This document shows, piece after piece, positions 1 through 6,903 of a stretch of 18,828 bases of DNA. The stretch's first letter is position 1. Each line of letters starts with the position of its first letter. The position numbers and the translations under genes were made by a program. The DNA comes from Elusimicrobiota bacterium (GTDB lineage: Bacteria > CG03): NCBI GenBank assembly GCA_021161625.1, contig JAGHAG010000189.1, positions 1 through 18,828 on the forward strand, in the 5' to 3' direction. Under the pieces are notes generated by a model. It did not search any database, had not been told where the DNA came from, and saw only the letters and a program-made list of their open reading frames with translations.

Positions 1-1
1 A

Positions 2-50
2 CTATCCTCTATCCTCTTTCCTCTATCCACTTTCCTCTGTCCACTTTTTT
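2..50. repeat. Degenerate 7-bp tandem repeat (CTNTCCW)
   Basis: Six consecutive heptamers fill positions 2-43: CTATCCT, CTATCCT, CTTTCCT, CTATCCA, CTTTCCT, CTGTCCA. A decayed CTTTTTT follows, then looser pyrimidine-rich sequence to about position 75. The plus strand is almost pure pyrimidine. The tract lies directly downstream of the panC stop codon and no reading frame of note crosses it. A 7-bp period does not fit coding sequence. The array may continue beyond the window edge. Its function is unknown. Confidence 0.75.
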
Positions 51-87
51 TCTTGTCACTTTATTTTCTTGTCTCCATATCACTTTG

Positions 88-927
88 TCATTTTTCTACT
101 TCAATATTGTCAATTAATCTTGCCCTTCCTATTTTCACAGCAACTGCTATCAGACAATCCTTTTTAAATTCTTTTATTTCATCAAGAGTAAACCTGTCGC
201 AGATTGAAATATAATCAATTTTACCATTTGCTTTTTTAAGAATCTTTCTCATTTCTGTTTTTACAACCTGTGGTTTGCGACCCTGAAGAAGCAATTTTTT
301 ACCATAAAGAAGTGCTTTTCTTAAAAGGGTTGCTCTTTTCCTCTCATCCTCATTTAAGTACCAGTTTCTTGAACTCATGGCAAGTCCGTCTTTTTCTCTG
401 ACTGTTTGCCCTCCAACAATTTTTACAGGGACATTCAAATCTCTTACCATCTTTTCAATAACCCTCAATTGCTGGTAATCCTTTTTTCCAAAAACAGCAA
501 CATCAGGTTGAATAATGTTAAAGAGTTTTAAAACAACAGTTGCAACACCTCTGAAATGACCGGGTCTAAAAAGCCCACAAAGATGCTGGGGAAGTTTTTC
601 CACCTCAACATAGGTTTCAAAACCTTCTGGATACATGTCTTTTACTCGTGGGTAAAAAATCAAATCAACCCCTTGTTCTTCACAGATTTTTTTATCCTTT
701 TTAAAATCTCTGGGATATGCCTTAAAATCTTCTTTTGGACCAAATTGAGTTGGATTCACAAAAATGCTTACCACAAGAAAGTCGCACAGATCTTTGCATT
801 TTTTTATAAGGGAAATGTGTCCTTTGTGAAGGGCTCCCATTGTTGGAACAAAGCCAATAGTTTTACCCTTTTTCTTTTTATTTACACAGATTTTATGTGC
901 CTTTTTTGGACTTCTTACCACAATCAT
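88..927 (-). CDS. panC: Pantothenate synthetase (pantoate--beta-alanine ligase)
   Basis: This enzyme condenses pantoate with beta-alanine using ATP, the last step of pantothenate (coenzyme A precursor) synthesis, in the cytoplasm. At 279 residues it has the family's normal length. The nucleotidyl-transferase signature is clear: FVPTMGALHKGH at residues 26-37 holds the HxGH motif (H34, H37), followed by SIFVNPTQFG near residues 54-63. FGKKDYQQL and the KMSKS-like AMSSRN loop lie further on. The ATG overlaps the folK stop by 4 bp (ATGA), so translation is probably coupled; no strong separate ribosome binding site is visible. It is the last gene of the hisS-thrC-dapL-folK-panC block inside the window. 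panD often sits nearby in other genomes but would lie outside. Confidence 0.97.
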   Translation of the reverse strand: MIVVRSPKKAHKICVNKKKKGKTIGFVPTMGALHKGHISLIKKCKDLCDFLVVSIFVNPTQFGPKEDFKAYPRDFKKDKKICEEQGVDLIFYPRVKDMYPEGFETYVEVEKLPQHLCGLFRPGHFRGVATVVLKLFNIIQPDVAVFGKKDYQQLRVIEKMVRDLNVPVKIVGGQTVREKDGLAMSSRNWYLNEDERKRATLLRKALLYGKKLLLQGRKPQVVKTEMRKILKKANGKIDYISICDRFTLDEIKEFKKDCLIAVAVKIGRARLIDNIEVEK

Positions 928-1424
928 ATTTTTTCAACTTTTTCCTTTAAGAAATTTTTCCTCTCTTCAAAAATTTCAATTACCTTTCTTTTTTCAACAG
1001 GGTCAACAAAATCCGGCGCAACCTCCACAAGGGGAACCAGAACAAAAAGGCGATTTTTAAATTCTGGATGTGGAATTTGAAGGGTGCTCATCTTCAGGAT
1101 GGTATCTCCATAAAAAATGATGTCAATATCAAGAGTTCTGGGTCCAAACTTTATTTCCCTCACCCGTCCGTGTCTTTTTTCAATTCTGTCAATGTTGTTC
1201 AGCAGTGCAAAAGGCGAAAGAGAGGTTTTTCCAACAACAATTGCATTTATAAAATCATTCTGATACTTCAGACCAACAGGTTCTGTTCTGTAAAAACTTG
1301 AAACCTTCACCACATCAAGAATCTGCGAAAGGTTCTCAATTGCCATTTGAATTGTTCTCAGGGAATCTCCGATATTGCTTCCAAGAGAAAGAACAACTTC
1401 TCTTTTCTGGGGTTCATCTACCAT
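924..1424 (-). CDS. folK: 6-hydroxymethyl-dihydropterin pyrophosphokinase
   Basis: HPPK transfers pyrophosphate from ATP to 6-hydroxymethyl-7,8-dihydropterin in folate synthesis. The protein has 166 residues, typical for a stand-alone FolK. Visible motifs are the N-terminal LSLGSNIGD (residues 12-20), YRTEPVG near residues 45-51, and the metal/ATP-binding signature GPRTLDIDI at residues 94-102 with D99 and D101. A strong Shine-Dalgarno sequence (AGGAGG) lies 6 nt before the ATG, inside the last codons of dapL; the two genes overlap by 7 bp. Its end overlaps panC by 4 bp. The folK-panC pairing is common and links folate and pantothenate synthesis. Confidence 0.96.
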   Translation of the reverse strand: MVDEPQKREVVLSLGSNIGDSLRTIQMAIENLSQILDVVKVSSFYRTEPVGLKYQNDFINAIVVGKTSLSPFALLNNIDRIEKRHGRVREIKFGPRTLDIDIIFYGDTILKMSTLQIPHPEFKNRLFVLVPLVEVAPDFVDPVEKRKVIEIFEERKNFLKEKVEKI

Positions 1425-2581
1425 TTGAGCCTCCTGATTCTTTCAATTGCTTCAGCAATTCTCTCCTCTGAAACCGTAAAAGCAAACCTTACAAAACCTT
1501 CTCCCTCTGCGCCAAAACCATTTCCAGGAGTTGCAACAATATAAGCTTCTGTCAAAAGTTTTTCACAGAAACTCTGCGAGGTGTAACCCTGAGGAACCCT
1601 CATCCACACATAAAATGTTGCAGATGGAACCCTCACATCAAAACCGCACCTTTTAAGCCCCTCACACAGAACATCTCTTCTTTTAAGCCAGATTTCTCTG
1701 TTCTGTTGAGAAAATTTTTCACTGTTTTTTAAAGCAAAAATTCCTGTTTTTTGAATTGCTGAAAAAACCCCTGAATCATAATTGTCTTTTACCTGAGCAA
1801 GAATCTTTACAACCTTTTTGTTGCCACAAACCCAGCCAATTCTCCATCCTGTCATGTTAAAGGTCTTTGAAAGGGAGTGAAATTCAATGCCAACTTCCTT
1901 TGCACTTTCAACTTCAAGTAAACTCTTAGGTTTTTCGTGAAAATATATTTCAGAATAAGCATTATCGCTTGCAATAATAATGCTGTTTTTCAGGGCAAAC
2001 TCAACAACTTTTTTATAAAATTCCTTATCCGCACAGACCCCTGTTGGATTGTTCGGATAATTTATAAACATCAACTTTGCCTTTTTTAAAATTTCATCAG
2101 GAATGGAGTCAAGGTCAGGGAGGAAATTATTTTCCTCAAGTAAAGGCATTCTGAAAACCTCACCGCCTGCAAGAATTGTTGCACCACAATAAACAGGATA
2201 CCCGGGAGATGGCACAAGAACAACATCTCCTGGATTTAAAATTCCAAGAAGAAGATGACCAATACCTTCTTTTGAACCTATTAGTGCGTGAATCTCTTCA
2301 TCAGGGTCAAGTTCAACATTGAACCTTTGCCTGTACCATTGAGAAACTGCTATCCTGAATTCTCTAAGCCCTCTTCCAAACGGATACTGGTGGAATTGTG
2401 GCTTTTCAACTGCTTTTTTCATCTCATCCACAATCTCCTTCGGAGTTGGAATGTCAGGGTCCCCAACACCAAAAGAAATTATGTCTTTTCCCTGCTCTAT
2501 GAGTTCGGTTTTTTTTCTGTCAATTTCTGCAAAAAGATATGGCGGAAGTTTTTCAAGTTTTTCTGATTTTCTTATCTCCAT
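1418..2581 (-). CDS. dapL: LL-diaminopimelate aminotransferase (class I/II PLP enzyme)
   Basis: This is a PLP-dependent aminotransferase of 387 residues. The family makes LL-diaminopimelate directly from tetrahydrodipicolinate and glutamate, a shortcut to lysine and peptidoglycan that skips DapD, DapC and DapE. Seen in the sequence: GVGDPDIPTP (residues 38-47), the substrate/PLP loop YPNNPTG (175-181), D206 and Y209 in the SDNAYSE segment, and the PLP lysine K239 in SLSKTFNMTGWRIG with R247. The GDPD and HQYPFGRG segments favour DapL over aspartate or alanine aminotransferases, but close paralogues exist, so the substrate is less certain than the family. It starts 2 bp after thrC with a GAGGT ribosome binding site. 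Confidence 0.88.
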   Translation of the reverse strand: MEIRKSEKLEKLPPYLFAEIDRKKTELIEQGKDIISFGVGDPDIPTPKEIVDEMKKAVEKPQFHQYPFGRGLREFRIAVSQWYRQRFNVELDPDEEIHALIGSKEGIGHLLLGILNPGDVVLVPSPGYPVYCGATILAGGEVFRMPLLEENNFLPDLDSIPDEILKKAKLMFINYPNNPTGVCADKEFYKKVVEFALKNSIIIASDNAYSEIYFHEKPKSLLEVESAKEVGIEFHSLSKTFNMTGWRIGWVCGNKKVVKILAQVKDNYDSGVFSAIQKTGIFALKNSEKFSQQNREIWLKRRDVLCEGLKRCGFDVRVPSATFYVWMRVPQGYTSQSFCEKLLTEAYIVATPGNGFGAEGEGFVRFAFTVSEERIAEAIERIRRLKW

Positions 2582-2583
2582 TT

Positions 2584-3852
2584 TTACCTCACAATTTTTA
2601 AATCCTTTAAAATTTTTAAAACTTCTGCCTTATTCTTCTCCACAGTTATGGGCGAGCCGCTCACCTTCAAGGCGGATTGTATGTCCTTTAAGCCCGAACC
2701 TGTAACAAGGCAGACAACAGTTGAATGTGATGGAATTTTCCTTTCATCAAGAGCTTTTTTCAAGCCCGCATAAGCGGTTGCTCCTGCAGGTTCTGGAAAA
2801 ATTCCTGTTATAGAAGAGATTTCCTTTATCGCATTTAAAATTTCATCATCACTCACACTTACAGCAAATCCGTCTGACTCCCTTACGGAAAGAACAGCAG
2901 CAAGACCATCTCTTGGTTCATCAACTTGAATTGAATCTGCAATTGTTGTTGCGTGAACTTTTTCAACCTGAATCTGTGATGGGGTGACATCTTTTCCCTC
3001 ATATTTTTTTACTGTTCTAAAAACTGCATCTGACTTTGTTGACTGAACCGCAACAATTCTTGGAATCCTCTCTATAAGTCCTGAATAAAAAAGTTCCTTA
3101 AATCCTTTCCACACTCCGCTTATTATGTTCCCGTCACCAACAGGCACAAAAACAAAATCAGGCACATCCCACTGCATCTGGTCTGCAATTTCAAAGGAAA
3201 CAGTCTTTTTCCCTTCTCTTGTCCAAGGATTTAATCCTGTGCTCCTGTTGAAAAAATCTAACTCCTCTGAAATCTGGGTGCATAAATCAAATGCATCATC
3301 ATAAGTTCCTTTTACAGCAATAACAGTTGAGCCAAATAAAAGAAGTTGCGCAATTTTTGCTTGGGGTGCTTTTTCAGGCACAAAAATTACGCTTTTTACT
3401 CCTGAATTTGCACACAGACATGCAAGGGATGAACCTGCATTTCCTGTTGAGGCACAGGAAACAACCTCAGCCCCGAATTGAACAGCAACTGACAGAGCAA
3501 TAGCCCCTGCTCTGTCCTTAAAAGAGGCAGAAGGATTTTTTGTATCATCTTTAAAATAAAGTTCAATTCCATATCTGTCTGAAAGTGTATCACTTTTCAA
3601 AAGAGGAGTTCCACCAACAGGAAGCGTGTGGCAGGCACAGGTTATATCAGGAAGCGGTAGAAGTCTTATGTATTTGTAGATGTCCTTAAGGGGTGCTTTT
3701 TTTATTTCGTCTCTATACCTCGCAACTTTTTTGTAATCATAAACAACCTCAACATTTCCACCGCAATCAGGACACTGATACTTTACCTGCTTCAATAACC
3801 ACTCTTTTTCACATTTTATACACTTAAAACCAACAACATTTTCAGAAATCAT
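2584..3852 (-). CDS. thrC: Threonine synthase
   Basis: This enzyme converts O-phosphohomoserine to threonine with pyridoxal phosphate. It has 422 residues. An N-terminal zinc-ribbon-like segment has cysteine pairs C11/C14 and C27/C30, found in one ThrC subgroup. The catalytic core follows: VGGTPLL at residues 79-85, the PLP-binding lysine K112 in NPSASFKDRA, and a phosphate-binding stretch STGNAGSSLA soon after. The C-terminal GSGLKD also matches the family. The start codon overlaps the hisS stop (ATGA); a GGAGG lies about 13 nt upstream, which is rather far. It sits between hisS and dapL, so aspartate-family amino-acid genes lie side by side here. Confidence 0.96.
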   Translation of the reverse strand: MISENVVGFKCIKCEKEWLLKQVKYQCPDCGGNVEVVYDYKKVARYRDEIKKAPLKDIYKYIRLLPLPDITCACHTLPVGGTPLLKSDTLSDRYGIELYFKDDTKNPSASFKDRAGAIALSVAVQFGAEVVSCASTGNAGSSLACLCANSGVKSVIFVPEKAPQAKIAQLLLFGSTVIAVKGTYDDAFDLCTQISEELDFFNRSTGLNPWTREGKKTVSFEIADQMQWDVPDFVFVPVGDGNIISGVWKGFKELFYSGLIERIPRIVAVQSTKSDAVFRTVKKYEGKDVTPSQIQVEKVHATTIADSIQVDEPRDGLAAVLSVRESDGFAVSVSDDEILNAIKEISSITGIFPEPAGATAYAGLKKALDERKIPSHSTVVCLVTGSGLKDIQSALKVSGSPITVEKNKAEVLKILKDLKIVR

Positions 3853-5057
3853 AATTTTAGAATTTCCTCCTTTTTTAATTTCTTCTGTTCGCCTGTGTAA
3901 AGATTTTTTACTGAATAAACGCCTTCTTTCAATTCATCTTCTCCTATGATAATTGCATAAAGAAAATTCTCATCCGAGGCAAATTTTAAGGCATCTGAAA
4001 TTTTTTTCTTTCTGAAAACAAATGCTTTTTTAAAATTTTCTCTTAAAAAATCTGCAAGTTCTTCAAGTTTCTCCTCTGAAATTCCAATGCCTGCGATTAA
4101 AAATCCTTCTCTCTTTTTTTCAAATTTTACAACAGGTAAAATTCTTTCAACTCCGATTGCAAAACCACAGGCAGGTGTGGGTCTCCCACCCAGCTCCTCA
4201 ACAAGAGAATCGTATCTTCCCCCTGCCCCTATTGCATCTCTTATCCCGGATGTGAAAAACTCAAAAACAAAACCATTATAATAATCAAGCCCTCTTACAA
4301 GTTTTTCTGCAACCTCATACTTTATTTTTTTTGCATCAAGCAAACTCTTTATTTTTTCAAAATTCTGTCTGCAATCTTCACAGAGATTCTGGGTTATGGT
4401 GGGAAAATCCGAAAAAACTTTTTGACACTGCGGATTTTTGCAGTCAAAAACTCTTAAAACATTTTTTTCAAATCTCTGCCTGCAATCTTCACAGAGAAGT
4501 TTTAATTTTTTCTTGAGATGCCTTTTCAAATTCTGTGTGTAATCTGTTCTGCAATTTATACAGCCAATGTAATTTATCTTAAGGGTATATTGAATGCCGA
4601 GTTTTTTAAAAATTTTTGACGAAATTTCAACAAGTTCCACATCAAAAACTGCTTCTTTTCCACCAAAAATTTCTGCACCCATCTGCAGGAATTCCCTTCT
4701 CCTGTCTTTTTGAGGTCTTTCGTATCTAAACATTTCCCCGATATAATAAAGTTTTAAAGGCAAATTTTTCAAAAGATTGTCTGCAATAACAGCCCTTACA
4801 ACAGGTGCTGTTCCTTCAGGTCTTAAAGCAAGAAGACGACCAGCCCGGTCTTTGAAAGTATACATCTGTTTTGTAACAATTTCTGAACCCTCACCAATTG
4901 AACGGGTGAAAAGCGAAGCATCCTCAAAAACAGGGGTTTTTATTTTCTTGAAATTGTAAAGAGAAACAATCTCTTTAAAAACATTGAAAATATAATCTAT
5001 TTTTTCAATCTCCACACCAAAATAATCCTGTGTTCCTCTTGGCACCTGATATTTCAT
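3849..5057 (-). CDS. hisS: Histidyl-tRNA synthetase
   Basis: This is a class II aminoacyl-tRNA synthetase that charges tRNA-His. It has 402 residues, close to the usual 400-430. The start at VPRGTQDYFG matches the family's N-terminus. Class II motif 2 is FRYERPQKDRRREF (residues 110-123), the histidine-binding loop LVRGLDYY is at 253-260, and motif 3 GFAIGVERI is at 298-306. The region between residues 166 and 229 is cysteine-rich (CINC, LCEDC, DCKNPQC, LCEDC), as seen in a common HisRS subgroup. A shorter anticodon-binding domain follows to the end. It is the first gene of a tight operon, and its leader carries unusual inverted repeats (5057-5153). Confidence 0.97.
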   Translation of the reverse strand: MKYQVPRGTQDYFGVEIEKIDYIFNVFKEIVSLYNFKKIKTPVFEDASLFTRSIGEGSEIVTKQMYTFKDRAGRLLALRPEGTAPVVRAVIADNLLKNLPLKLYYIGEMFRYERPQKDRRREFLQMGAEIFGGKEAVFDVELVEISSKIFKKLGIQYTLKINYIGCINCRTDYTQNLKRHLKKKLKLLCEDCRQRFEKNVLRVFDCKNPQCQKVFSDFPTITQNLCEDCRQNFEKIKSLLDAKKIKYEVAEKLVRGLDYYNGFVFEFFTSGIRDAIGAGGRYDSLVEELGGRPTPACGFAIGVERILPVVKFEKKREGFLIAGIGISEEKLEELADFLRENFKKAFVFRKKKISDALKFASDENFLYAIIIGEDELKEGVYSVKNLYTGEQKKLKKEEILKL

Positions 5058-5134
5058 AAGATAGTCAGCCCCGATAAATCGGGACTGAAACCTCCATTTT
5101 CTCTATAATTTTTACTGCCTTCATAAATCCTCAT
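5054..5134 (-). CDS. Possible 26-residue leader peptide overlapping the hisS start
   Basis: An ATG at 5134 opens a 26-codon frame beginning MRIYEGSKNYRENGG and ending in TGA at 5056-5054, so that the stop overlaps the hisS start codon (TTATGA). Such an arrangement could couple hisS translation to the leader. The peptide contains no histidine, which argues against classic histidine attenuation. No clear ribosome binding site precedes the ATG. The frame may exist by chance, so this is only a candidate. Confidence 0.2.
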   Translation of the reverse strand: MRIYEGSKNYRENGGFSPDLSGLTIL

Positions 5135-5153
5135 CTATTCTCTGACTATCTTA
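5057..5153 (-). promoter_or_regulatory. Structured hisS leader: split Shine-Dalgarno hairpin and start-codon pairing
   Basis: On the minus-strand RNA a good Shine-Dalgarno sequence (GGAGG, 5095-5091) lies 33 nt from the hisS ATG, too far for normal use. A hairpin between them (5088-5065) has ten continuous pairs including one U-G wobble and a UUUA loop. With the hairpin folded, the spacing becomes 9 nt. A second, competing pairing joins UAAGAUAGUCAG (5153-5142) to its exact complement (5068-5057), which covers the spacer and the A of the AUG. The two folds share CUGA (5068-5065). No T-box sequence is visible. It could also be a small mobile palindromic element. Pairings are seen; function is inferred. 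Confidence 0.5.
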
Positions 5154-5188
5154 AAAAATTTATTCCTTATTTTATAGAAAATTTTACC

Positions 5189-5225
5189 TTATAACATCGG
5201 AAATTGAAAATTTCCGATGCTATAA
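5189..5225. repeat. 17-bp inverted repeat between thiE and hisS
   Basis: CATCGGAAATT and its exact complement flank a 3-nt GAA loop (5195-5219). The stem extends outward by TTATA/TATAA after one mismatch. An overlapping 13-bp AT-rich palindrome follows at 5220-5232. No U-run follows on either strand, so it does not look like a standard intrinsic terminator. It could be an operator, a processing site or a Rho-independent terminator lacking its tail. A TATAAA (minus strand, 5176-5171) just downstream could be the hisS -10 box, but no good -35 is visible. Confidence 0.6.
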
Positions 5226-5240
5226 ATTATAGAATAAACC

Positions 5241-5290
5241 AAAAAAAAATAAAAGAAGCAATTGTGGGCTTTGTTATGGGTTCTTCTTTT
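5241..5290 (-). terminator. Weak candidate intrinsic terminator after thiE
   Basis: On the minus strand AAAAGAAG (5290-5283, in the last thiE codons) can pair with CTTCTTTT (5258-5251). The second arm is followed by A and nine T residues. The 8-bp stem is poor in GC and the loop is 24 nt, so termination would be weak at best. No better terminator is seen between thiE and hisS. Confidence 0.3.
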
Positions 5291-5909
5291 TCTCAAAAAT
5301 CTGTTGCAACCTTTTTATAGCATTTCTGGGTTCTTCAGCACACAAAACAGCACTTATTGCACAGAGGGCATCTGCTCCTGCATCAACAACCTGTGGAGCA
5401 TTTTCCGGTGTAATGCCGCCAATTGCAACAACCGGAATTCTTACACTTCCCTTCACTTTTCTTATCATTTCAACCCCACAGGGTTTTCCTGCATCCTTTT
5501 TTGTGCTGGTTAAAAAAATCGGGCTCAAACCAAGATAATCCGCTCCATTTTTCTCGGCTTCAATTGCTTCCTTCACATTGTGAACCGTTACCCCAATTAT
5601 CTTTTTTTTAAGAATTTTTCTTGCAATTTTCAAAGGCATATCATCCTGCCCCAGATGAACTCCATCCGCACCTGAGGAAAGAGCAATATCAATCCTGTCA
5701 TTTATTAAAAAAAGAACATTCCTGCACAATTTTTTCAATTTTACCGCTTCTGTGTGCATCTGAAAACTGGACTTGTTTTTCTCCCGATACTGAAAGACAC
5801 TCACCCCGCAGGAAAGAGCAAGTTTCACATCCTCAAAAATTCCCCTTCTTGTCAAAGAAGAGTCTGTAATAAAATAATACCCTTTAATCTTCTGTATTTT
5901 TTCTTTCAC
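5274..5909 (-). CDS. thiE: Thiamine-phosphate synthase
   Basis: This enzyme joins the hydroxymethylpyrimidine diphosphate and thiazole phosphate halves to make thiamine phosphate. It has 211 residues in a TIM-barrel fold, normal for ThiE. Visible motifs are FQYREKN (residues 39-45), INDRIDIA (69-76), the signature GVHLGQDDMP (83-92), GLSPIFLTSTKKDA (127-140), and the phosphate-binding AIGGITPEN (162-170). The start is GTG at 5909, 11 nt after the thiM stop, with a GGTGG-rich ribosome binding site. It follows thiM under the same TPP riboswitch. ThiM supplies the thiazole phosphate ThiE uses, so the pair is a thiazole salvage module; the pyrimidine source is not encoded here. Confidence 0.96.
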   Translation of the reverse strand: MKEKIQKIKGYYFITDSSLTRRGIFEDVKLALSCGVSVFQYREKNKSSFQMHTEAVKLKKLCRNVLFLINDRIDIALSSGADGVHLGQDDMPLKIARKILKKKIIGVTVHNVKEAIEAEKNGADYLGLSPIFLTSTKKDAGKPCGVEMIRKVKGSVRIPVVAIGGITPENAPQVVDAGADALCAISAVLCAEEPRNAIKRLQQIFEKKKNP

Positions 5910-5920
5910 CGCACCACCAC

Positions 5921-6715
5921 CTATTTTTCTATTTTTATCTTTGCTCTTTCTTCAATCTGACTTCTGTTTAAATGAAAAACAGCGTCATAAAGATTTTCCT
6001 TAAAACTTCCGGGACCGCAACTTTTTACTGCGGCAAATTCAGAGGCAATACCAAAGCAGCATAAACCTGCTGCTGAACCTTCAGCATAATTTTCACAAAC
6101 ACATGAGAAAGTTCCTATCACAGAGGTTGCCATACAACCCGTGCCAACCACATGGGAAAGCATCTGGCTTCCATTTGAAACAATAAAAATTTTTTCCCCG
6201 TCAGAGACGATGTCATCTTTTCCTGTTATAACAACTACGCAATTTTGCTTTTTTGCAAAATTTTTTGCAATTTCCTTTAAGTCGTGAGAAACATCCACTG
6301 CATCAACTCCTTTTGTCTGCACTTTTACTCCTGCTATGGAGGCAACTTCAGAGGAATTTCCCTTAATAACTGAAATTTTTCCTGATTCAAGAAGTTCTGA
6401 AACCTTTTGATTTCTAAATGGCGTTGCACCTGCACCGCACACATCAAGAATAACAGGAATACCTTTTTTGTTTGCAGATGCAATTGCAATTTTCATTGAC
6501 TCAATAAAGTCCAGAGTGAGAGTTCCAATGTTCAAAACAAGTGCATCTGCAAGATTTGACATGTCTGTAACTTCCTCAGGAGCATGTGCCATCACAGGGG
6601 ATGCACCAAAAACTTTCACAATGTTTGCACAGTCATAGATTGTAACCCAGTTGGTGAGATGATGAACAAGGGGTTTTTTGTCTCTTACCTTTTCCAGTAG
6701 TCCATAAACATCCAT
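5921..6715 (-). CDS. thiM: Hydroxyethylthiazole kinase
   Basis: ThiM phosphorylates 4-methyl-5-(2-hydroxyethyl)thiazole with ATP, a salvage step of thiamine synthesis. It belongs to the ribokinase-like fold. From the ATG at 6715 the protein has 264 residues, normal for the family. Matches include PLVHHLTNWVT (15-25), GASPVMAHAPEE (37-48), the nucleotide region DVCGAGATPFR (91-101, where many members have DPVGAGA), and the catalytic anion hole GTGCMATS with C194. The frame is open upstream to 6829, but those codons translate the TPP riboswitch. The ATG at 6715 has a GGGAGG ribosome binding site and is the true start. Expression should be shut down by thiamine diphosphate. Confidence 0.96.
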   Translation of the reverse strand: MDVYGLLEKVRDKKPLVHHLTNWVTIYDCANIVKVFGASPVMAHAPEEVTDMSNLADALVLNIGTLTLDFIESMKIAIASANKKGIPVILDVCGAGATPFRNQKVSELLESGKISVIKGNSSEVASIAGVKVQTKGVDAVDVSHDLKEIAKNFAKKQNCVVVITGKDDIVSDGEKIFIVSNGSQMLSHVVGTGCMATSVIGTFSCVCENYAEGSAAGLCCFGIASEFAAVKSCGPGSFKENLYDAVFHLNRSQIEERAKIKIEK

Positions 6716-6718
6716 TTT

Positions 6719-6738
6719 CACCTCCCTTTCGGGGGATG
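6719..6738 (-). promoter_or_regulatory. thiM: Hairpin masking the thiM ribosome binding site
   Basis: The last 20 nt before AAA-ATG read CATCCCCC - GAAA - GGGAGGTG on the minus strand. They form an 8-position stem with one mismatch and one wobble, closed by a C-GAAA-G tetraloop. The 3' arm contains the whole GGGAGG ribosome binding site. This suggests translational control by the upstream TPP aptamer. Confidence 0.6.
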
Positions 6739-6763
6739 ATGAGAGTCTTTCTGAATAACCTGT

Positions 6764-6897
6764 TATACCTTTCCCTTCGCCAGCATTACCTGGTTCAGGT
6801 TCAAGGGGTCTCCAGCACCTATTTCTCATCTACCCAACTGCACCTTTAAAAATAGGTGCTTGGACTCTCAGCCTTCCTTAGGAAAGCTCCCCCAGGT
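6764..6897 (-). ncRNA. TPP (THI-box) riboswitch
   Basis: The minus strand contains the conserved aptamer elements in order: GGGGGAGC (6893-6886), GGCTGAGAG (6872-6864, pyrimidine-binding CUGAGA), CTTGAACCTGAACCAGG, and GGTAATGCTGGCGAAGGGAA (6790-6771, pyrophosphate-binding side). P1 can form from ACCT before the first block and AGGT after the last. The variable P3a arm is enlarged: AGCACCTATTT and its exact complement AAATAGGTGCT form 11 pairs (6861-6816) around a loop of about 24 nt. It lies just upstream of thiM-thiE, as expected. Confidence 0.95.
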
Positions 6898-6903
6898 TTT
6901 TTT

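Noticed and set aside
1..60. CRISPR array
   Set aside because: The unit is only 7 bp and contiguous, with no spacers.
556..1080. Plus-strand open frame of 174 codons opposite panC and folK
   Set aside because: It is antisense to two well-supported genes, has low-complexity Phe/Lys-rich composition and no family features.
4331..4516. Repeated CNLHR segments on the plus strand
   Set aside because: They are the antisense image of the two LCEDCRQ segments of HisRS, which are normal in that subgroup.
5054..5165. T-box riboswitch in front of hisS
   Set aside because: No T-box sequence (AGGGUGGNACCGCG-like) and no tRNA-pairing bulge are visible, and the leader is too short for a usual T-box.
6716..6829. 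38-residue N-terminal extension of ThiM
   Set aside because: Those codons translate the conserved 3' half of the TPP riboswitch, and a strong ribosome binding site precedes the ATG at 6715.
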